A stretch of 64,000 nt of DNA from Gammaproteobacteria bacterium (GTDB lineage: Bacteria; Pseudomonadota; Gammaproteobacteria; VBWC01), in assembly GCA_006218035.1 (NCBI GenBank), contig VBWC01000001.1, forward strand, positions 1-64,000, read 5' to 3'. Below the pieces are notes generated by a model. It ran no database searches, had not been told where the DNA came from, and saw only the letters and a list, made by a program, of their open reading frames with translations. Positions 48,831-58,920 of this stretch are shown piece after piece (within the stretch, counting starts at the first letter, position 1; every line of letters begins with the position of its first letter). The position numbers and the translations under genes are program-made.

Positions 48831-50420
48831 TCATTCCACCGGATAGATCGAATCGGGGACGATTTTCGCGCCGAACACTTCACGCAACGCCTGCACATTG
48901 CTGTCGCCTTCGATCGCCTCGACGGCATGACGCTGGCGCTCGCGATCGTGCTGCGCCGCCAGCTGCACCGGCGTGTGGTTCTGCTGCTCGCCGATCTCGA
49001 CACGCAATGCAAGCGGCGTCTTGTAATACTGCTGCAAGGCCTGCTCCAGTCGCTTCTCAAATTTGTTGTTATGCAAGTGCACGTGCGACGCGCCAAGCAC
49101 CAGATGCAAGGCGTCATCGCGGCGTTCCTTCAGTACACAGTTTGCCGCCAGCTCGCGCACCAGACCATCGATACCCAGACGACCGACGATCCCCGCCCAT
49201 TCGTCCGACGCCGCCTCACGCACCACCGGTTTTTTCACCGCTGATGCGCCGGCCGGGCACCTCGCCGGCTTTTGCGCTACCGCCGGCGAGGTGCCTGCGC
49301 TACGCGCGGGCACTTCCTGTGCCGCCGCGTCGCCGCCGGCCGGACGGAACGCCAGCATGCGCAACAATACCATCTCGAATCCACTGCGCGCATCGGGCAC
49401 CATGGGCAGATCCCGGCGTCCGATCAGGCCAATCTGGTAATACAGTTGCACGTCCTCCGGCGATATCGCGGCGGCCAGCCGGACAATCTCTTCGCGATCA
49501 TCCCAGTCGTCGCCGGCGGCACCGGGCACGGCCTGCACTACCGCGATACGATGCAGCGCCGATACCAGTTCGGCGAGCGCATCGGAAAAATCCGGCGCCT
49601 GTTCCGCCAGCCGCGCTGCGCAGTCCAGCGTACCGGCGGCATCACCGGCCGCCAGGCGGTCGAGTAACGCGAACACGTGCGACCGGTCAATGGTGCCCAG
49701 CATGGTTCGGACGTCGGCCTCGCGCAACTCACCGCCACCATAGGCGATCGCCTGATCGAGCAGGCTGAGCGCGTCGCGCATACTGCCATCGGCGGCGCGT
49801 GCAATCAGCGCGACAGCCGCTGCATCAGAGGCAACCTTCTCTGCCTTAAGCACGTTCGTCACGTGACCGCGGATCAGTTCCTTCGGCAGTTGTTTCAGAT
49901 TGAATTGCAGGCAGCGCGACAGGATCGTGACCGGCAGCCGCTGCGGATCGGTCGTCGCCAGCAGGAATTTGACATGCGGCGGCGGCTCCTCCAGCGTTTT
50001 GAGCAGCGCATTAAAGCTGTGGTTGGACAGCATGTGTACTTCGTCAATGAGATAGATCTTGTAACGGCCGCGCGTCGGTGAGTACTGGACGTTCTCGAGC
50101 AACTCGCGGGTATCCTCGACCTTGGTGCGCGACGCGGCGTCGACCTCGATCAAATCGATAAAGCGACCCTCGTCGATCTCGCGGCAGGCAGAGCAGGCGC
50201 CGCACGGCGCCGAGGTGACGCCGGTTTCACAATTCAGCGCCTTCGCCAGAACGCGTGCGATGGTGGTTTTGCCGACGCCGCGCGTCCCGGTGAACAGAAA
50301 CGCGTGATGCAGCCGCTGATTATCGAGCGCGTTGACCAGCGCGCGCAGCACGTGCTCCTGGCCGACGAGCTCGGAAAATGTACGCGGGCGCCATTTACGC
50401 GCCAGAACTTGGTAAGTCAT
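48831..50420 (-). CDS. dnaX: DNA polymerase III subunit tau (and possibly gamma)
   Basis: This 529-residue clamp-loader ATPase starts MTYQVLARKWRPRTFSELVG. It has Walker A FLFTGTRGVGKTTIARVLA, zinc site with CGACSAC, DEVHMLSNHSFNALLKTLEEPP and sensor 1 FLLATTDPQRLPVTILSRC. Domain III ends near 370, then a Pro/Ala-rich linker with an A6 run, then a C-terminal tau domain (about 430-529) that binds the polymerase. A -1 shift at AAA AAA (49230-49235) would stop after four more codons and give a gamma-like protein of about 401 residues. Start ATG 50420; a TATAAT promoter is at 50490-50495. Confidence 0.95.
   Translation of the reverse strand: MTYQVLARKWRPRTFSELVGQEHVLRALVNALDNQRLHHAFLFTGTRGVGKTTIARVLAKALNCETGVTSAPCGACSACREIDEGRFIDLIEVDAASRTKVEDTRELLENVQYSPTRGRYKIYLIDEVHMLSNHSFNALLKTLEEPPPHVKFLLATTDPQRLPVTILSRCLQFNLKQLPKELIRGHVTNVLKAEKVASDAAAVALIARAADGSMRDALSLLDQAIAYGGGELREADVRTMLGTIDRSHVFALLDRLAAGDAAGTLDCAARLAEQAPDFSDALAELVSALHRIAVVQAVPGAAGDDWDDREEIVRLAAAISPEDVQLYYQIGLIGRRDLPMVPDARSGFEMVLLRMLAFRPAGGDAAAQEVPARSAGTSPAVAQKPARCPAGASAVKKPVVREAASDEWAGIVGRLGIDGLVRELAANCVLKERRDDALHLVLGASHVHLHNNKFEKRLEQALQQYYKTPLALRVEIGEQQNHTPVQLAAQHDRERQRHAVEAIEGDSNVQALREVFGAKIVPDSIYPVE
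49216..49235 (-). promoter_or_regulatory. Possible -1 frameshift site in dnaX
   Basis: The codons GTG AAA AAA CCG contain six A at 49230-49235. A -1 slip gives ACC GGT GGT GCG TGA, with stop at 49216-49218. The place, between domain III and the tau domain, matches the gamma-producing site in E. coli (A AAA AAG). No strong downstream hairpin and only a weak GAGGTG upstream are seen. Confidence 0.45.
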
Positions 50421-50489
50421 TCCGAGGTGAACCAATAATTGATCAGCGCCGGGAAATAACCCGATCCTTATCCATCGCAATGGCTGGGC

Positions 50490-50519
50490 ATTATAGCGTA
50501 ATTCTTCTGATCGAGTCAC
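50490..50519 (-). promoter_or_regulatory. Probable sigma-70-type promoter of dnaX
   Basis: On the minus strand GTGACT (50514-50519) and a perfect TATAAT (50490-50495) are separated by 18 bases. They lie about 70 bases upstream of the dnaX ATG. Confidence 0.55.
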
Positions 50520-50671
50520 TCGACCGGCGATGATTTATCGTGACCACCGGCACATTGGTAAATACCGGAAGATGGGTATCTATCACGACGAGACAGGCAC
50601 GCAAAGCAGGGAGGACTATTGATTGATTTACCGAAAAGCCGCTAGCCGGTATTCGGCAGATAGCCACAACA

Positions 50672-52738
50672 TCACTGCTTCAATTTGAACCAGGACGCAG
50701 TATCAAGTAAAACACGAGCCGAAGCCGACAGACTTTCCGCAGCTGTTTGTATCGCAGCACTGGAGGATTGGGTTTCGGTAGCCACACCGGCGATACTGCT
50801 TACACTCGACGAGAACTGCTCCGTCGCCACCGACTGTTCCTCGACTGCCGCGGCGATAGTCGCCATTTTTTGCGAGACGCGATCGGCGGCGCTTACAATC
50901 TCGTCCATGGATCCCGCGGCCTGCTCCGCGAGACGCACCGCTTCCGCCACGCTGTCCGTACCCGACTGTATATCGCGCAATGATTTCGAGGCGGTCTGCT
51001 GGATTTGATCAATCATTGGACCGATCTCTTTCGTTGATTCAGAGGTTTGCGTTGCGAGCTGCCGGACTTCGTCCGCGACCACCGCGAATCCGCGGCCATG
51101 TTCACCGGCGCGCGCGGCTTCGATAGCCGCGTTGAGCGCCAACAGATTGGTCTGATTCGCAATGCCATTGATAACCGTCACAATCTTTCCGATCGCCGTG
51201 CTATGTACATTCAATGTCTCGACGGTCCTGGACCAATCACCAACCATTTCGCCAACTCTAAGCGCAGCCGCGCGGCTGCGACCGACAACCTCCTTACCGT
51301 TAAGCGCGGTTTCTCTCGCCATCCGCGAATTCTCCGCAACGCCCGTGGCTTGACGTGCCATTTGCAGAGCAGCATCCGACAACTGCGAACTGGCAGTCGC
51401 CGCATTCTCCGCTGCTGCGGACTGAACGGATGCGCCACACGTAAGCTGATCGGTCGACGCATAAAGGTTTTCCGAGCTGCACGCGATCGTATTTGATTCG
51501 CCGATCAATCTTTCGGCAATCTCCTTCAGTGATACGATCATGTTGTTAACAGCGCGAGCCATGGCGCCGATCTCGTCGGTGCCTGTTTCTTGCAGCCGCA
51601 CCGTCAAATCGCCGTTTGCCACCTTTTCTATCAGCGATCTGGTGCGAACAATTGGCCGGGCGATGTTTGCCGCGATAACCATCGCGACAACTACAAAAAT
51701 TACCACGGCAACAATACCGATAATAATCATCCATTGGCGCATCAACGCCTTGGTTATCCGCCCTTCATCACCGACGACCTGTAATGTGCGCTCGAGATTA
51801 GCCGGCGATAAAGCAACGGTAAGCACCCCGATGGGCTGGCTGGAAACGGACATCAGCGGCGCCGAAATCGTGAAATAATCGGTGCCGTAAATTGTCAGGC
51901 GGCGCTCCACCACATCGCCGGCGGCGAACACCTGCTTTACGAGCGTGTCATCGAGCTGCAAACCGGACGCATGTGAAGCCGCTTTATCCGCGCTGATAAA
52001 TCCGCCGCTGACGATCGACTCCTTACCCATGAAGACGGCACTGGCCACACCCAACGCGTCGTGAAGCGTTTCCAACGGCCGGGCATAACCATTGAGAATC
52101 TTTCCAGAAACGACAAACCCGAGGGGATCGTCGAAATCGTCATATATTGTTCCCGCCGACGCGATACTCAGCCCACCGACACCGGCAACATCCTGGTCTT
52201 TCAAACCAAGCGCCACCATGAACCCCGGCGAATGAAACGAAATTCCCTCTACCAGAGTGGTATCCACTCCCGACCGATCCTTCAACCGTTCGCGGATTCG
52301 GGTAACCAGTGGCCAGGAATCCGCATAACCCTGCAGCGCCTTGACGTCTGTGCCGGCCGACGAAACCGCAAGCAGATCGCCGTACACGTCATATATAAAT
52401 GCAAAGTCGTTACGGTCGGAGGTTATCCGGGATGCCAGCAAATGTTGCAGTGCCGAGCGCTTGTTTCCGACAATACTGGTGTGAACGTCGCCGTCCTGGC
52501 GCACCGCCCCGACATTTCGCCGCGTGTTATCGCGGATATCATCCAACAACCGCTGAAACAGTTTCAGGTGCCCCTGTAACGCAAGGTAGGCATCACTCGA
52601 AATATGGTCGCTTAGCGCGGTAGTCTGTCTCGCGATGTTCTCGCTGCTTTTCCATGAGACGATCATCATCATCGCAACGATGATGATGATACCCATGCTG
52701 CAAAAGCTCGCGACCAGCCTGCCCCTGATACTCTTCAT
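50672..52738 (-). CDS. Methyl-accepting chemotaxis protein
   Basis: This 688-residue receptor has a first membrane helix (about 11-30), a large periplasmic domain (about 32-335; Cache-like), a second helix (about 338-362), a HAMP domain (363-415; [23 protein letters not shown]) and a long methylation and signalling coil. The conserved hairpin tip is [38 protein letters not shown]. The ligand is unknown. It lies 77 bases downstream of a PstS-like binding-protein gene on the same strand, and they may be co-transcribed; the receptor could respond to that protein or to its ligand. Confidence 0.93.
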   Translation of the reverse strand: MKSIRGRLVASFCSMGIIIIVAMMMIVSWKSSENIARQTTALSDHISSDAYLALQGHLKLFQRLLDDIRDNTRRNVGAVRQDGDVHTSIVGNKRSALQHLLASRITSDRNDFAFIYDVYGDLLAVSSAGTDVKALQGYADSWPLVTRIRERLKDRSGVDTTLVEGISFHSPGFMVALGLKDQDVAGVGGLSIASAGTIYDDFDDPLGFVVSGKILNGYARPLETLHDALGVASAVFMGKESIVSGGFISADKAASHASGLQLDDTLVKQVFAAGDVVERRLTIYGTDYFTISAPLMSVSSQPIGVLTVALSPANLERTLQVVGDEGRITKALMRQWMIIIGIVAVVIFVVVAMVIAANIARPIVRTRSLIEKVANGDLTVRLQETGTDEIGAMARAVNNMIVSLKEIAERLIGESNTIACSSENLYASTDQLTCGASVQSAAAENAATASSQLSDAALQMARQATGVAENSRMARETALNGKEVVGRSRAAALRVGEMVGDWSRTVETLNVHSTAIGKIVTVINGIANQTNLLALNAAIEAARAGEHGRGFAVVADEVRQLATQTSESTKEIGPMIDQIQQTASKSLRDIQSGTDSVAEAVRLAEQAAGSMDEIVSAADRVSQKMATIAAAVEEQSVATEQFSSSVSSIAGVATETQSSSAAIQTAAESLSASARVLLDTASWFKLKQ

Positions 52739-52815
52739 GAGTGTCTTATGATCGCTTGCAATTCGAGCACGGCTTGCCGTCGCGCCACGAAAAATGCACG
52801 ACTACGCCGGGCAAG

Positions 52816-53619
52816 CTATGGCGCATGGACAGGGACAGCACCAGCGTCCCTTATCGTCTTGTGCACCGCGGACGATGTCGCAAAATCGATAAATTGCCTG
52901 ACAACGCTGCTGTTGTTCTCCGCTTTGTAAACAAAACCAAGCGTGGTGGCGCTGGGATAACCGGCGTCGGACGGTACCAGACCATCGATCTTGAGGATTT
53001 TGACATTCGCGTCTTTTGCGACGTCATTTGGCCCGAATCCGATGGTGCCTTCCTTACGCTCGACAATTTCGAACGTCTCCGGCGTGCTGTAGGTGGTCTT
53101 GGACTTATCCGTGAGGGTGATACCGCTGAACCCCGGAAATGTCTCCTGGAGTGCCGCAAGCGAACTGTCATCGTCTTCACGGCGAACAACACGAATCTTC
53201 TCGTCGCTACCACCGACATCCTTCCAGTTCGTGATCTTTCCGCTGTATATGTCAAGCACCTGCTTGCCAGTCAGGTTTGACACCGCAACGCCGGGATGCA
53301 CGAAAAAGGCTACTGGTACTTTCGCAAACGCCCGGTAGTCCAGACCATAATGTTTTTCCTTCTCCTTGATACCTCGCGCGACCCGGCCGAGCACATGCTC
53401 GCCGTTCCCGACCGCCTTGATTGCTCCGCCAGAGCCGATGCTCGATGGAACATTGATCGTGACGCCCGCTTGATGTCTGGAAAATTCGACGCCAATCGCG
53501 TTCAGCACAACAATGCCGTCTCCAGTCCCGACTATTGTCAGTTCCGCTGCCCATACCTGGCTTGATGCCTGGACGGCAATCGCCACGAGCGCACCTTTAA
53601 CAAACTGTTGCACCGACAT
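52816..53619 (-). CDS. PstS-like periplasmic phosphate-binding protein
   Basis: This 267-residue exported protein has a signal peptide (1-24, FVKGALVAIAVQASSQVWA) and the PstS-like fold: ELTIVGTGDG, SSIGSGGAIKAVGNGEHVLGRVARGIKEKE (phosphate-loop area), VPVAFFVHPGVAVSNLTGKQVLDIYSGKITNWKDVGG, RREDDDSSLAALQETFPGF and GTIGFGPNDVA. The STT-type ligand loop of classic PstS is only partly kept, so the exact ligand could be phosphate or another oxyanion. No pstCAB genes are nearby. A chemoreceptor gene follows, and an OprP/O-type porin is divergent. ATG at 53619 has GGGGAGAG upstream. Confidence 0.82.
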   Translation of the reverse strand: MSVQQFVKGALVAIAVQASSQVWAAELTIVGTGDGIVVLNAIGVEFSRHQAGVTINVPSSIGSGGAIKAVGNGEHVLGRVARGIKEKEKHYGLDYRAFAKVPVAFFVHPGVAVSNLTGKQVLDIYSGKITNWKDVGGSDEKIRVVRREDDDSSLAALQETFPGFSGITLTDKSKTTYSTPETFEIVERKEGTIGFGPNDVAKDANVKILKIDGLVPSDAGYPSATTLGFVYKAENNSSVVRQFIDFATSSAVHKTIRDAGAVPVHAP

Positions 53620-53837
53620 TTGATCTCTCCCCAGTCTGAATCGAGTAGAAAGTTTTATCTTTTGCCGGTTTTCGGCATCCACGCCTCGATACTTTAGAAC
53701 AAGAAGGACAGACTCCTTGAATGGCCAGCCGTTTACACGGGGACCCTAAACAAAATTACTCACTCGCCGCTAATCCCGGAGCGTACCGGCACCACTCGCA
53801 TAGGGAGCAAGAAAACAAGAACACGGGAGTACACAAA

Positions 53838-55007
53838 ATGGGTATTCGTAATCTCAAATGGGCATCGCTGGCAAGCGCCTTGCTGACGTTCGGCGTCGCG
53901 GCCGTCGCCAATGCGGAGGAAATCAACGTAAGTACCACGGGCGGCCTGAAGATCGAGACGCCCGACAAACAGTTCATGTTTTCGATCGGCGGATTGATAC
54001 AGGCCGACGCGGACTTTTACCTGGACGACAAGGCGGATCTTACCAGCGGAACCGAGTTCCGGCGGGCGCGTTTTTTCCTGAAAGGCCGCCTGTTCGGCGA
54101 CTGGGAATTCAAATTTGAGCCGGATCTCGCCGAGGACACGATAGAGATGCAAGATCTCTACCTGCGCTACACCGGGCTGGATAACGGAAATGTCACGATC
54201 GGCCACTTTCGCCAGCCCTTCAGTCTCGATGACATGACGAGCTCAAGGTACCTTACGTTCATGGAACGGGCATTGCCCAATGTCTTCGCGCCAGCCATTC
54301 GTATGGGCGTCGGTTACGATACCAGCGGAACAAACAGTTCCATCGCGTTCGGGCTGTTCGGTGAGCCGGCCGGCGCCGGGGATGGCGGCGACGAAGGCTT
54401 CGGCGTCGGCGGCCGCGTGACCTTCTCACCGACCCACGAAGATGCACGTGTTATCCACGTCGGCGCTTCGGCCGGCTGGAGGAAACCGGAAGACGATACC
54501 AACAAGACAATGCGATATCGTCAACGGCCGGAGTCCCACGTCACCAACACGCGTCTGGTGGACACCGGGACGATCAACGACGTCGATGACATCGCCATCC
54601 TTGGCATCGAGGCCGCCGGCGCCTGGGGACCACTTTCGCTCCAGGGCGAGATTATTTCGTCGTCCGTTTCCGCGTCGACAGATTCCACATTCAGCGGCGC
54701 CTATGTCTTCGCCAGCTATTTTCTGACCGGCGAATCACATCCTTACAGCGTCAGCAGCGGTACGTTCGAGCGCATAAAACCGAAAAGCAGTAAGGGGGCT
54801 TGGGAAATTGCCGTACGATACAGCACACTTGACTTGACCGACGAGGCGATCAGCGGCGGCGAGGAAAACAACATCACGCTGGGCGTCAACTATTACGTCA
54901 ACCCCAACGTCAAGTTCCAGGCAAATTACATCGCCGTTGACACCGATGCTATCGCCGGAGATGACGATCCGAGCATAGTACAGGCACGCGCCCAGATCGA
55001 TTTCTGA
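53838..55007 (+). CDS. OprP/OprO-type phosphate-selective porin
   Basis: This 389-residue outer-membrane protein has a signal peptide at about 1-26 (LASALLTFGVAAVANA). The mature part starts EINVSTTGGLKIETPDKQFMFSIGGLIQADADFYLD, then RRARFFLKGRLFGDWEFKFEPDLAEDTIEMQDLYLRYTG and ITLGVNYYVNPNVKFQANYI near the C-terminus, which ends in IDF (terminal Phe). This is the pattern of the phosphate-selective porin family (16-strand barrel). GGGAG lies eight bases before ATG 53838. It pairs with the divergent PstS-like gene, suggesting phosphate uptake. Confidence 0.92.
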   Translation: MGIRNLKWASLASALLTFGVAAVANAEEINVSTTGGLKIETPDKQFMFSIGGLIQADADFYLDDKADLTSGTEFRRARFFLKGRLFGDWEFKFEPDLAEDTIEMQDLYLRYTGLDNGNVTIGHFRQPFSLDDMTSSRYLTFMERALPNVFAPAIRMGVGYDTSGTNSSIAFGLFGEPAGAGDGGDEGFGVGGRVTFSPTHEDARVIHVGASAGWRKPEDDTNKTMRYRQRPESHVTNTRLVDTGTINDVDDIAILGIEAAGAWGPLSLQGEIISSSVSASTDSTFSGAYVFASYFLTGESHPYSVSSGTFERIKPKSSKGAWEIAVRYSTLDLTDEAISGGEENNITLGVNYYVNPNVKFQANYIAVDTDAIAGDDDPSIVQARAQIDF

Positions 55008-55072
55008 GCCGCACCGATCCACCTGCGCCAGCGACGTGATTGTCGCGTCGCTGGCCAGCGGCAAGAAAGGGC

Positions 55073-55184
55073 GGCGACCCGTACCCGCCACACCCCGGCA
55101 CACGAATCGACTGCTGCCGCTGCTCCCTTCCGGGCCTGACGGGGTTCACGATCTATCGTTGCGGAGGGACTTGCACGGGCCGCC
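55073..55184 (-). ncRNA. ffs: Signal recognition particle RNA (4.5S, bacterial small type)
   Basis: Read on the minus strand, the core CAGGCCCGGAAGGGAGCAGC is present, followed by GGCAG and GTGTGCCGGGGTGTGGCGGG, closely matching bacterial 4.5S RNA. The 5' end GGCGGCCCGT pairs with the 3' end ACGGGTCGCC. Length is about 112. A CCCTTTCTT tail may help terminate. Confidence 0.93.
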
Positions 55185-55769
55185 ATTAAACCGTCGGCGA
55201 AGCAGGAGTGTAGCGCAACTATCAGCGATAACTTGCTGTTCTACGCCTTTATTCCGGCACCTCTTCGCCTGAGAAAAAGCGCGCATCCGCAGTGCACATA
55301 AGATAGAGCCAATCAACGCGTTGTTCAAGCGATATTGGGCTCTCTTAGTATGGAATTTTCCGACCAGCGCGTTGACTGCCGTGATCGCCGGCAACGCATC
55401 GGCCGCCCCTGTATAGAATTCACTATCGAAGCAACTCGCGACTACGACCATAGATCATCAGATCATCATCGAACTGAAATCGACGCCACGCTACCGCCCG
55501 GCGCGTGCCTGCGTACTTAAGCTGCAACGACACACTGGCGATCAGTAACAGAAAGCCGGAATACCGGATAGGAAGATTATTCTCTGCGTCCACATCGACG
55601 AGTTGCCAACAGCCAGAGCCGCTCCTGAAAACGGTAGTGCGCTACGGTCAGCGCGGCATGAATGGCAAGCAGCATCACTGCCACAATCAGCAGCGCGCGC
55701 GTCAGAACATGGGAAGAGATGCTTACCCGGAGCGGTCCACCGTTGCAAGCCGCCTGACCAACGGAAAAC
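55185..55769. other. Non-coding stretch between the SRP RNA and a glycosyltransferase gene
   Basis: I see no supported gene here. It should contain the SRP RNA promoter on the minus strand. A minus-strand frame up to 55451 overlaps the SRP gene and has no family likeness. An IR-like GGCTCTCTTAG / ATAGAGCC pair lies near 55303-55345. Confidence 0.3.
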
Positions 55770-57023
55770 CTAGTGCGCGGGAGTCGGGCGAACGCGGCGG
55801 TCACAGTGAGAACGCCGGTCGGATGAGTTGCCGTACGCCATCGCAGTGGTGCCGCCGGGACCATCTGTCGCCACAGCCGCTGCTTGTGTATCTCCCCACC
55901 TGTCAAACGACGATATGCGATCACTACTACGCCTGCCCTGCGCTGTTTTACGTAGACAAATCGACCAGCGCAAAAAGCGCATCACTTTCCATGCGTGCAT
56001 CATGCCCAGAAAATACAGCGAAAACAGTAGCAGAAAGGTTATAAACAAGCACATCTCGGGCACCTGATAATACAGGCCCGCCAACCCTGCCGCCATTCCC
56101 GTCAGCGCCAGCGTCAACAGCACGGCCAACGACTCGTTGACCGAAAAACCGGCGCGCTGCAATACATGATGAAAATGCTCCCGATCCGCCGCAAACGGCG
56201 AGCGACCCTTGATAATCCGCCGCAACATAATACCCACCGTATCAAACAGCGGCAGCATCAAAAACCACAAGGCGGTTACCGGCGTCATAATGCGGTCTTC
56301 ACCCTGGCATGACGCGATAATAAACCAGGTGAGCGCGAAGCCGAGAAAGGTTGATCCAGAATCACCCAGAAACACCGTCGCCCGCCGGCGGCCCGGCACA
56401 CGATAATTAAACGCAAGAAACGCCAGCAAACCGGCAGCCAGCAACACCAATGCCGCGCCCTGCGCATCATGGTTGGCGATAAAGCTGACGATCGAAAGTC
56501 CGATCAGCGCTACCAGCGCATAACTGCCGGCCAGTCCGTCAACGCCGTCGGACATATTCACCGCGTTAATCACGCCGACCGTCGAAAACACCGTTAACGG
56601 AATAACAAACACACCCAGCGTAAACAAACTGCCATCCCAGGATAACGCGCCAAAATCATACAACATGATATGGCCACCCAGCACCATCACCAGCGATGCG
56701 GCAATCTGCGCACCAAAGCGCGCGCGGGCGGAGAGTTCTATAAAATCATCCACGACACCGACAACAATCAAAATCGCACTGGCAGCAAAAAAGTAATCGA
56801 GCAGCAACAACTGCGGGCTCAATAGCGCACAGCTCAAGCCAAAGCCAGAAAAAATAGCAAGCCCGCCGACCAGCGGAATATGCCCTGCATGATCTTTCCG
56901 TGCATCAGGCGCATCGACCAACCCGACACGCACAGCAATGGGCTTGAGGAACATCACCAGTACAGCGGTAATGCCAAAGGTAAGAAGGACGGAATTAATC
57001 AGTAAAAATGGGCTAGCTTCCAT
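55770..57023 (-). CDS. Undecaprenyl-phosphate glycosyl-1-phosphate transferase (WecA/GT4 polyprenyl family)
   Basis: This 417-residue polytopic membrane enzyme (about 11 helices) transfers a sugar-1-phosphate to undecaprenyl phosphate, the first step of polysaccharide repeat synthesis. It has DAPDARKDHAGHIPLVGGLAIF, the acidic GVVDDFIELSARARFGAQI, catalytic NAVNMSDGVDGLAG, VFLGDSGSTFLGF and ADREHFHHVLQRAGF (His-rich loop). The last 60 or so residues are hydrophilic and uncommon for the family. Start at ATG 57023. It opens the polysaccharide region. Confidence 0.9.
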   Translation of the reverse strand: MEASPFLLINSVLLTFGITAVLVMFLKPIAVRVGLVDAPDARKDHAGHIPLVGGLAIFSGFGLSCALLSPQLLLLDYFFAASAILIVVGVVDDFIELSARARFGAQIAASLVMVLGGHIMLYDFGALSWDGSLFTLGVFVIPLTVFSTVGVINAVNMSDGVDGLAGSYALVALIGLSIVSFIANHDAQGAALVLLAAGLLAFLAFNYRVPGRRRATVFLGDSGSTFLGFALTWFIIASCQGEDRIMTPVTALWFLMLPLFDTVGIMLRRIIKGRSPFAADREHFHHVLQRAGFSVNESLAVLLTLALTGMAAGLAGLYYQVPEMCLFITFLLLFSLYFLGMMHAWKVMRFLRWSICLRKTAQGRRSSDRISSFDRWGDTQAAAVATDGPGGTTAMAYGNSSDRRSHCDRRVRPTPAH

Positions 57024-57597
57024 GCTCGTTATGTGTTCTCCGCTCAGGTTATCAGGCGTGGGGGCTCCGACACCCACCCGTGCGGCATGCGCCAGGCTTG
57101 CCGCCGATATCCAACATATATCCCTTCTCGTCAGCCGCAGGAAACCACGGCCACTGCGATTTCCGACACTGATGAGCCAAGCAACGACCTTTCGTGCGCA
57201 AACCATGTGCCGGCCAGATACACGGAGCGGGATAATGGTCACGCGAACGCAGCCTGAAACACCTGCTCAGGCAAACACATCGGCAACCGGAGGCGTTACG
57301 ACTGAAAAATCCTCGTCTCCTGACGAGCAGATTAAATTATGATTCATTCCGACAGAATTAGCTACGCGGACTTTTTATTTACGTATCGCAAATACAACTT
57401 CTACCACGACCAGAACAAGCACAGTCAGCCGATCAACTATGCGCAATCAATTATCCTTTTTTTCCTACTCGCGTACTCTACAACGAAGACATTGTGAGCT
57501 CTGTCTGCTAGCACACATACCGGCAGTACAACCGACCTTAACCGTTGGACACCGTACCGCATCAAGTCACGAACGATCGAACACCAGGCACCCGCCA
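57024..57597. other. Non-coding or unresolved stretch in the polysaccharide region
   Basis: This 574-base stretch is AT-richer from 57320 on. It should hold the promoter of the WecA-like gene (minus strand). A plus-strand frame of 53 codons (57339-57500, starting M-I-H-S-D-R) is too weak to call. No repeat or RNA was recognised. Confidence 0.3.
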
Positions 57598-58185
57598 TCA
57601 CCCGGCAGCGAATACGCTACCCAGCCCATACACCATCCGGTAATGCACCATTTTCGCGCACTCCAACAACACGTAGCGCCGCGAAGACGTGTTCTTCCAC
57701 CACGCGTCTGCATCCCATGCCGGCAGCGGCGAGGCCACCATCACAACTACCGCCCCTAGCGGTGCAAGCGCCGTCTCAAAGGCCCATCTCGACCGGTGTA
57801 TATGCAGTGGATCGGTCACCACGATAATGCGTTTCCATCCGAACCGTCCGACCAACTCCCGCGTCTTCAACGCCTCGTCCCAGGTACTATGCGGTCCGAG
57901 TATGATCGTCCTGCTGTCATCCGGAACACCCAGCCGCGACAATACCGTCGCTGATGCGTTGTACGCGATCAGCGTTGGCGCATAACCGGCCAGATAAAGC
58001 TCCGCCCCGCGACCCAGACGCCGACTACTGGCACCGCCGCCAAGCACGATCACCGCATCGACTTTCACTGGCGTTTGCCCCGGTTCAGTCAGAACATTCC
58101 GTATCTCAAACGCCGTCGCCAGCACCGCCAACGTGCTGACCCCGACGAACGTGAAAATAACGGTGCGCCACTTACGTTGCATCAT
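57598..58185 (-). CDS. YdcF/ElyC family protein (DUF218)
   Basis: This 195-residue protein has one N-terminal membrane helix (VIFTFVGVSTLAVLATAF, about 9-26). The DUF218 domain shows VDAVIVLGGGASSRRLGRGAELYLAGYAPTLI, LGPHSTWDEALKTRELVGRFGWKRIIVVTDPLHIHRSRWAFE and the ASP-like VMVASPLPAWD. DUF218 proteins such as ElyC and SanA affect envelope integrity and undecaprenyl use. Located in the polysaccharide region, this is consistent with an envelope role; its exact role is unknown. Confidence 0.88.
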   Translation of the reverse strand: MMQRKWRTVIFTFVGVSTLAVLATAFEIRNVLTEPGQTPVKVDAVIVLGGGASSRRLGRGAELYLAGYAPTLIAYNASATVLSRLGVPDDSRTIILGPHSTWDEALKTRELVGRFGWKRIIVVTDPLHIHRSRWAFETALAPLGAVVVMVASPLPAWDADAWWKNTSSRRYVLLECAKMVHYRMVYGLGSVFAAG

Positions 58186-58418
58186 TTACCTGCTCTCGCC
58201 ACCCGATCCGTGTCCGGGTTTCGCTGCCCGAAAAATGGGCACTATAATCGTTTCCGCAGCGTCAGGCGTATTGGCGCCGCGCCGATCTCAGCCAAATAGA
58301 CCATGCGCCATATTGGCGTGGCAGCCAGAATTAAATTAACGCCTGGTCGTGGGTGACCAACACTGGCGAATGAACAAGCGCACACGCCTGTGCCATAAAT
58401 GCGCGCAGGCATTATTTC

Positions 58419-58706
58419 CTACGCTTCTTTAGCTACCTTCTCTAACAATTCCTGCCACTTTACCAACGCCACCGCCTTGTCAAACCGCCGCTCGAACATA
58501 CGCCGGGCCCGCTCCCCCATTGCCACACGGTCCGTCGCGTTATCAACCAGGTTTTTAATAGCGTGACACAGCCCGGCGCTGTTACCTATTGCTATCGCAA
58601 CACCATATTGCTCCTCACGGAGCACACCGGGCGCAACACGGGACATATACCCGCACCGGATCATCCCTGGCGGAACAGGCCGATTGGCAATGCCCGTGAT
58701 GGACAT
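58419..58706 (-). pseudogene. C-terminal fragment of a GT4-type glycosyltransferase
   Basis: The 95-codon frame ends GVAIAIGNSAGLCHAIKNLVDNATDRVAMGERARRMFERRFDKAVALVKWQELLEK. This is the C-terminal end of GT4 (GT-B) glycosyltransferases. The first part of the gene is missing. The break lies near 58710-58760, beside the IS30 remnant, so insertion or deletion there probably destroyed it. Confidence 0.6.
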
Positions 58707-58889
58707 TGCGTTACGCTGTAGGAGGTGACAACAAAGGAAAACCGGACATTTCTGCTTAGGGAACCTCTGATCAATTCACGCAAAATGTTATCCGCGATGA
58801 AAGAAGTCTACAACTAACGGGATTTTTGCAAATGTGATCGGTTTACTTCCGATCTTCTCCGCCGAATCGGCCATTTCGTGGCCTTTCGG

Positions 58890-58920
58890 CGTCCCGCAGG
58901 CGTAGTACGCCTGCGGGACG
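58890..58920. repeat. 31-base perfect palindrome in the IS30 remnant
   Basis: CGTCCCGCAGGCGTA, one central G, then TACGCCTGCGGGACG. The two 15-base arms are exact complements. It lies at the break between unrelated sequence and IS30 transposase homology. Confidence 0.7.

Noticed and set aside
53620-53837. Pho box between the PstS-like and porin genes.
   Set aside because: No pair of CTGTCAT-type half sites with proper spacing was seen.
57339-57500. 53-codon plus-strand frame in the polysaccharide region.
   Set aside because: No ribosome site, no likeness to a known family and a short length.
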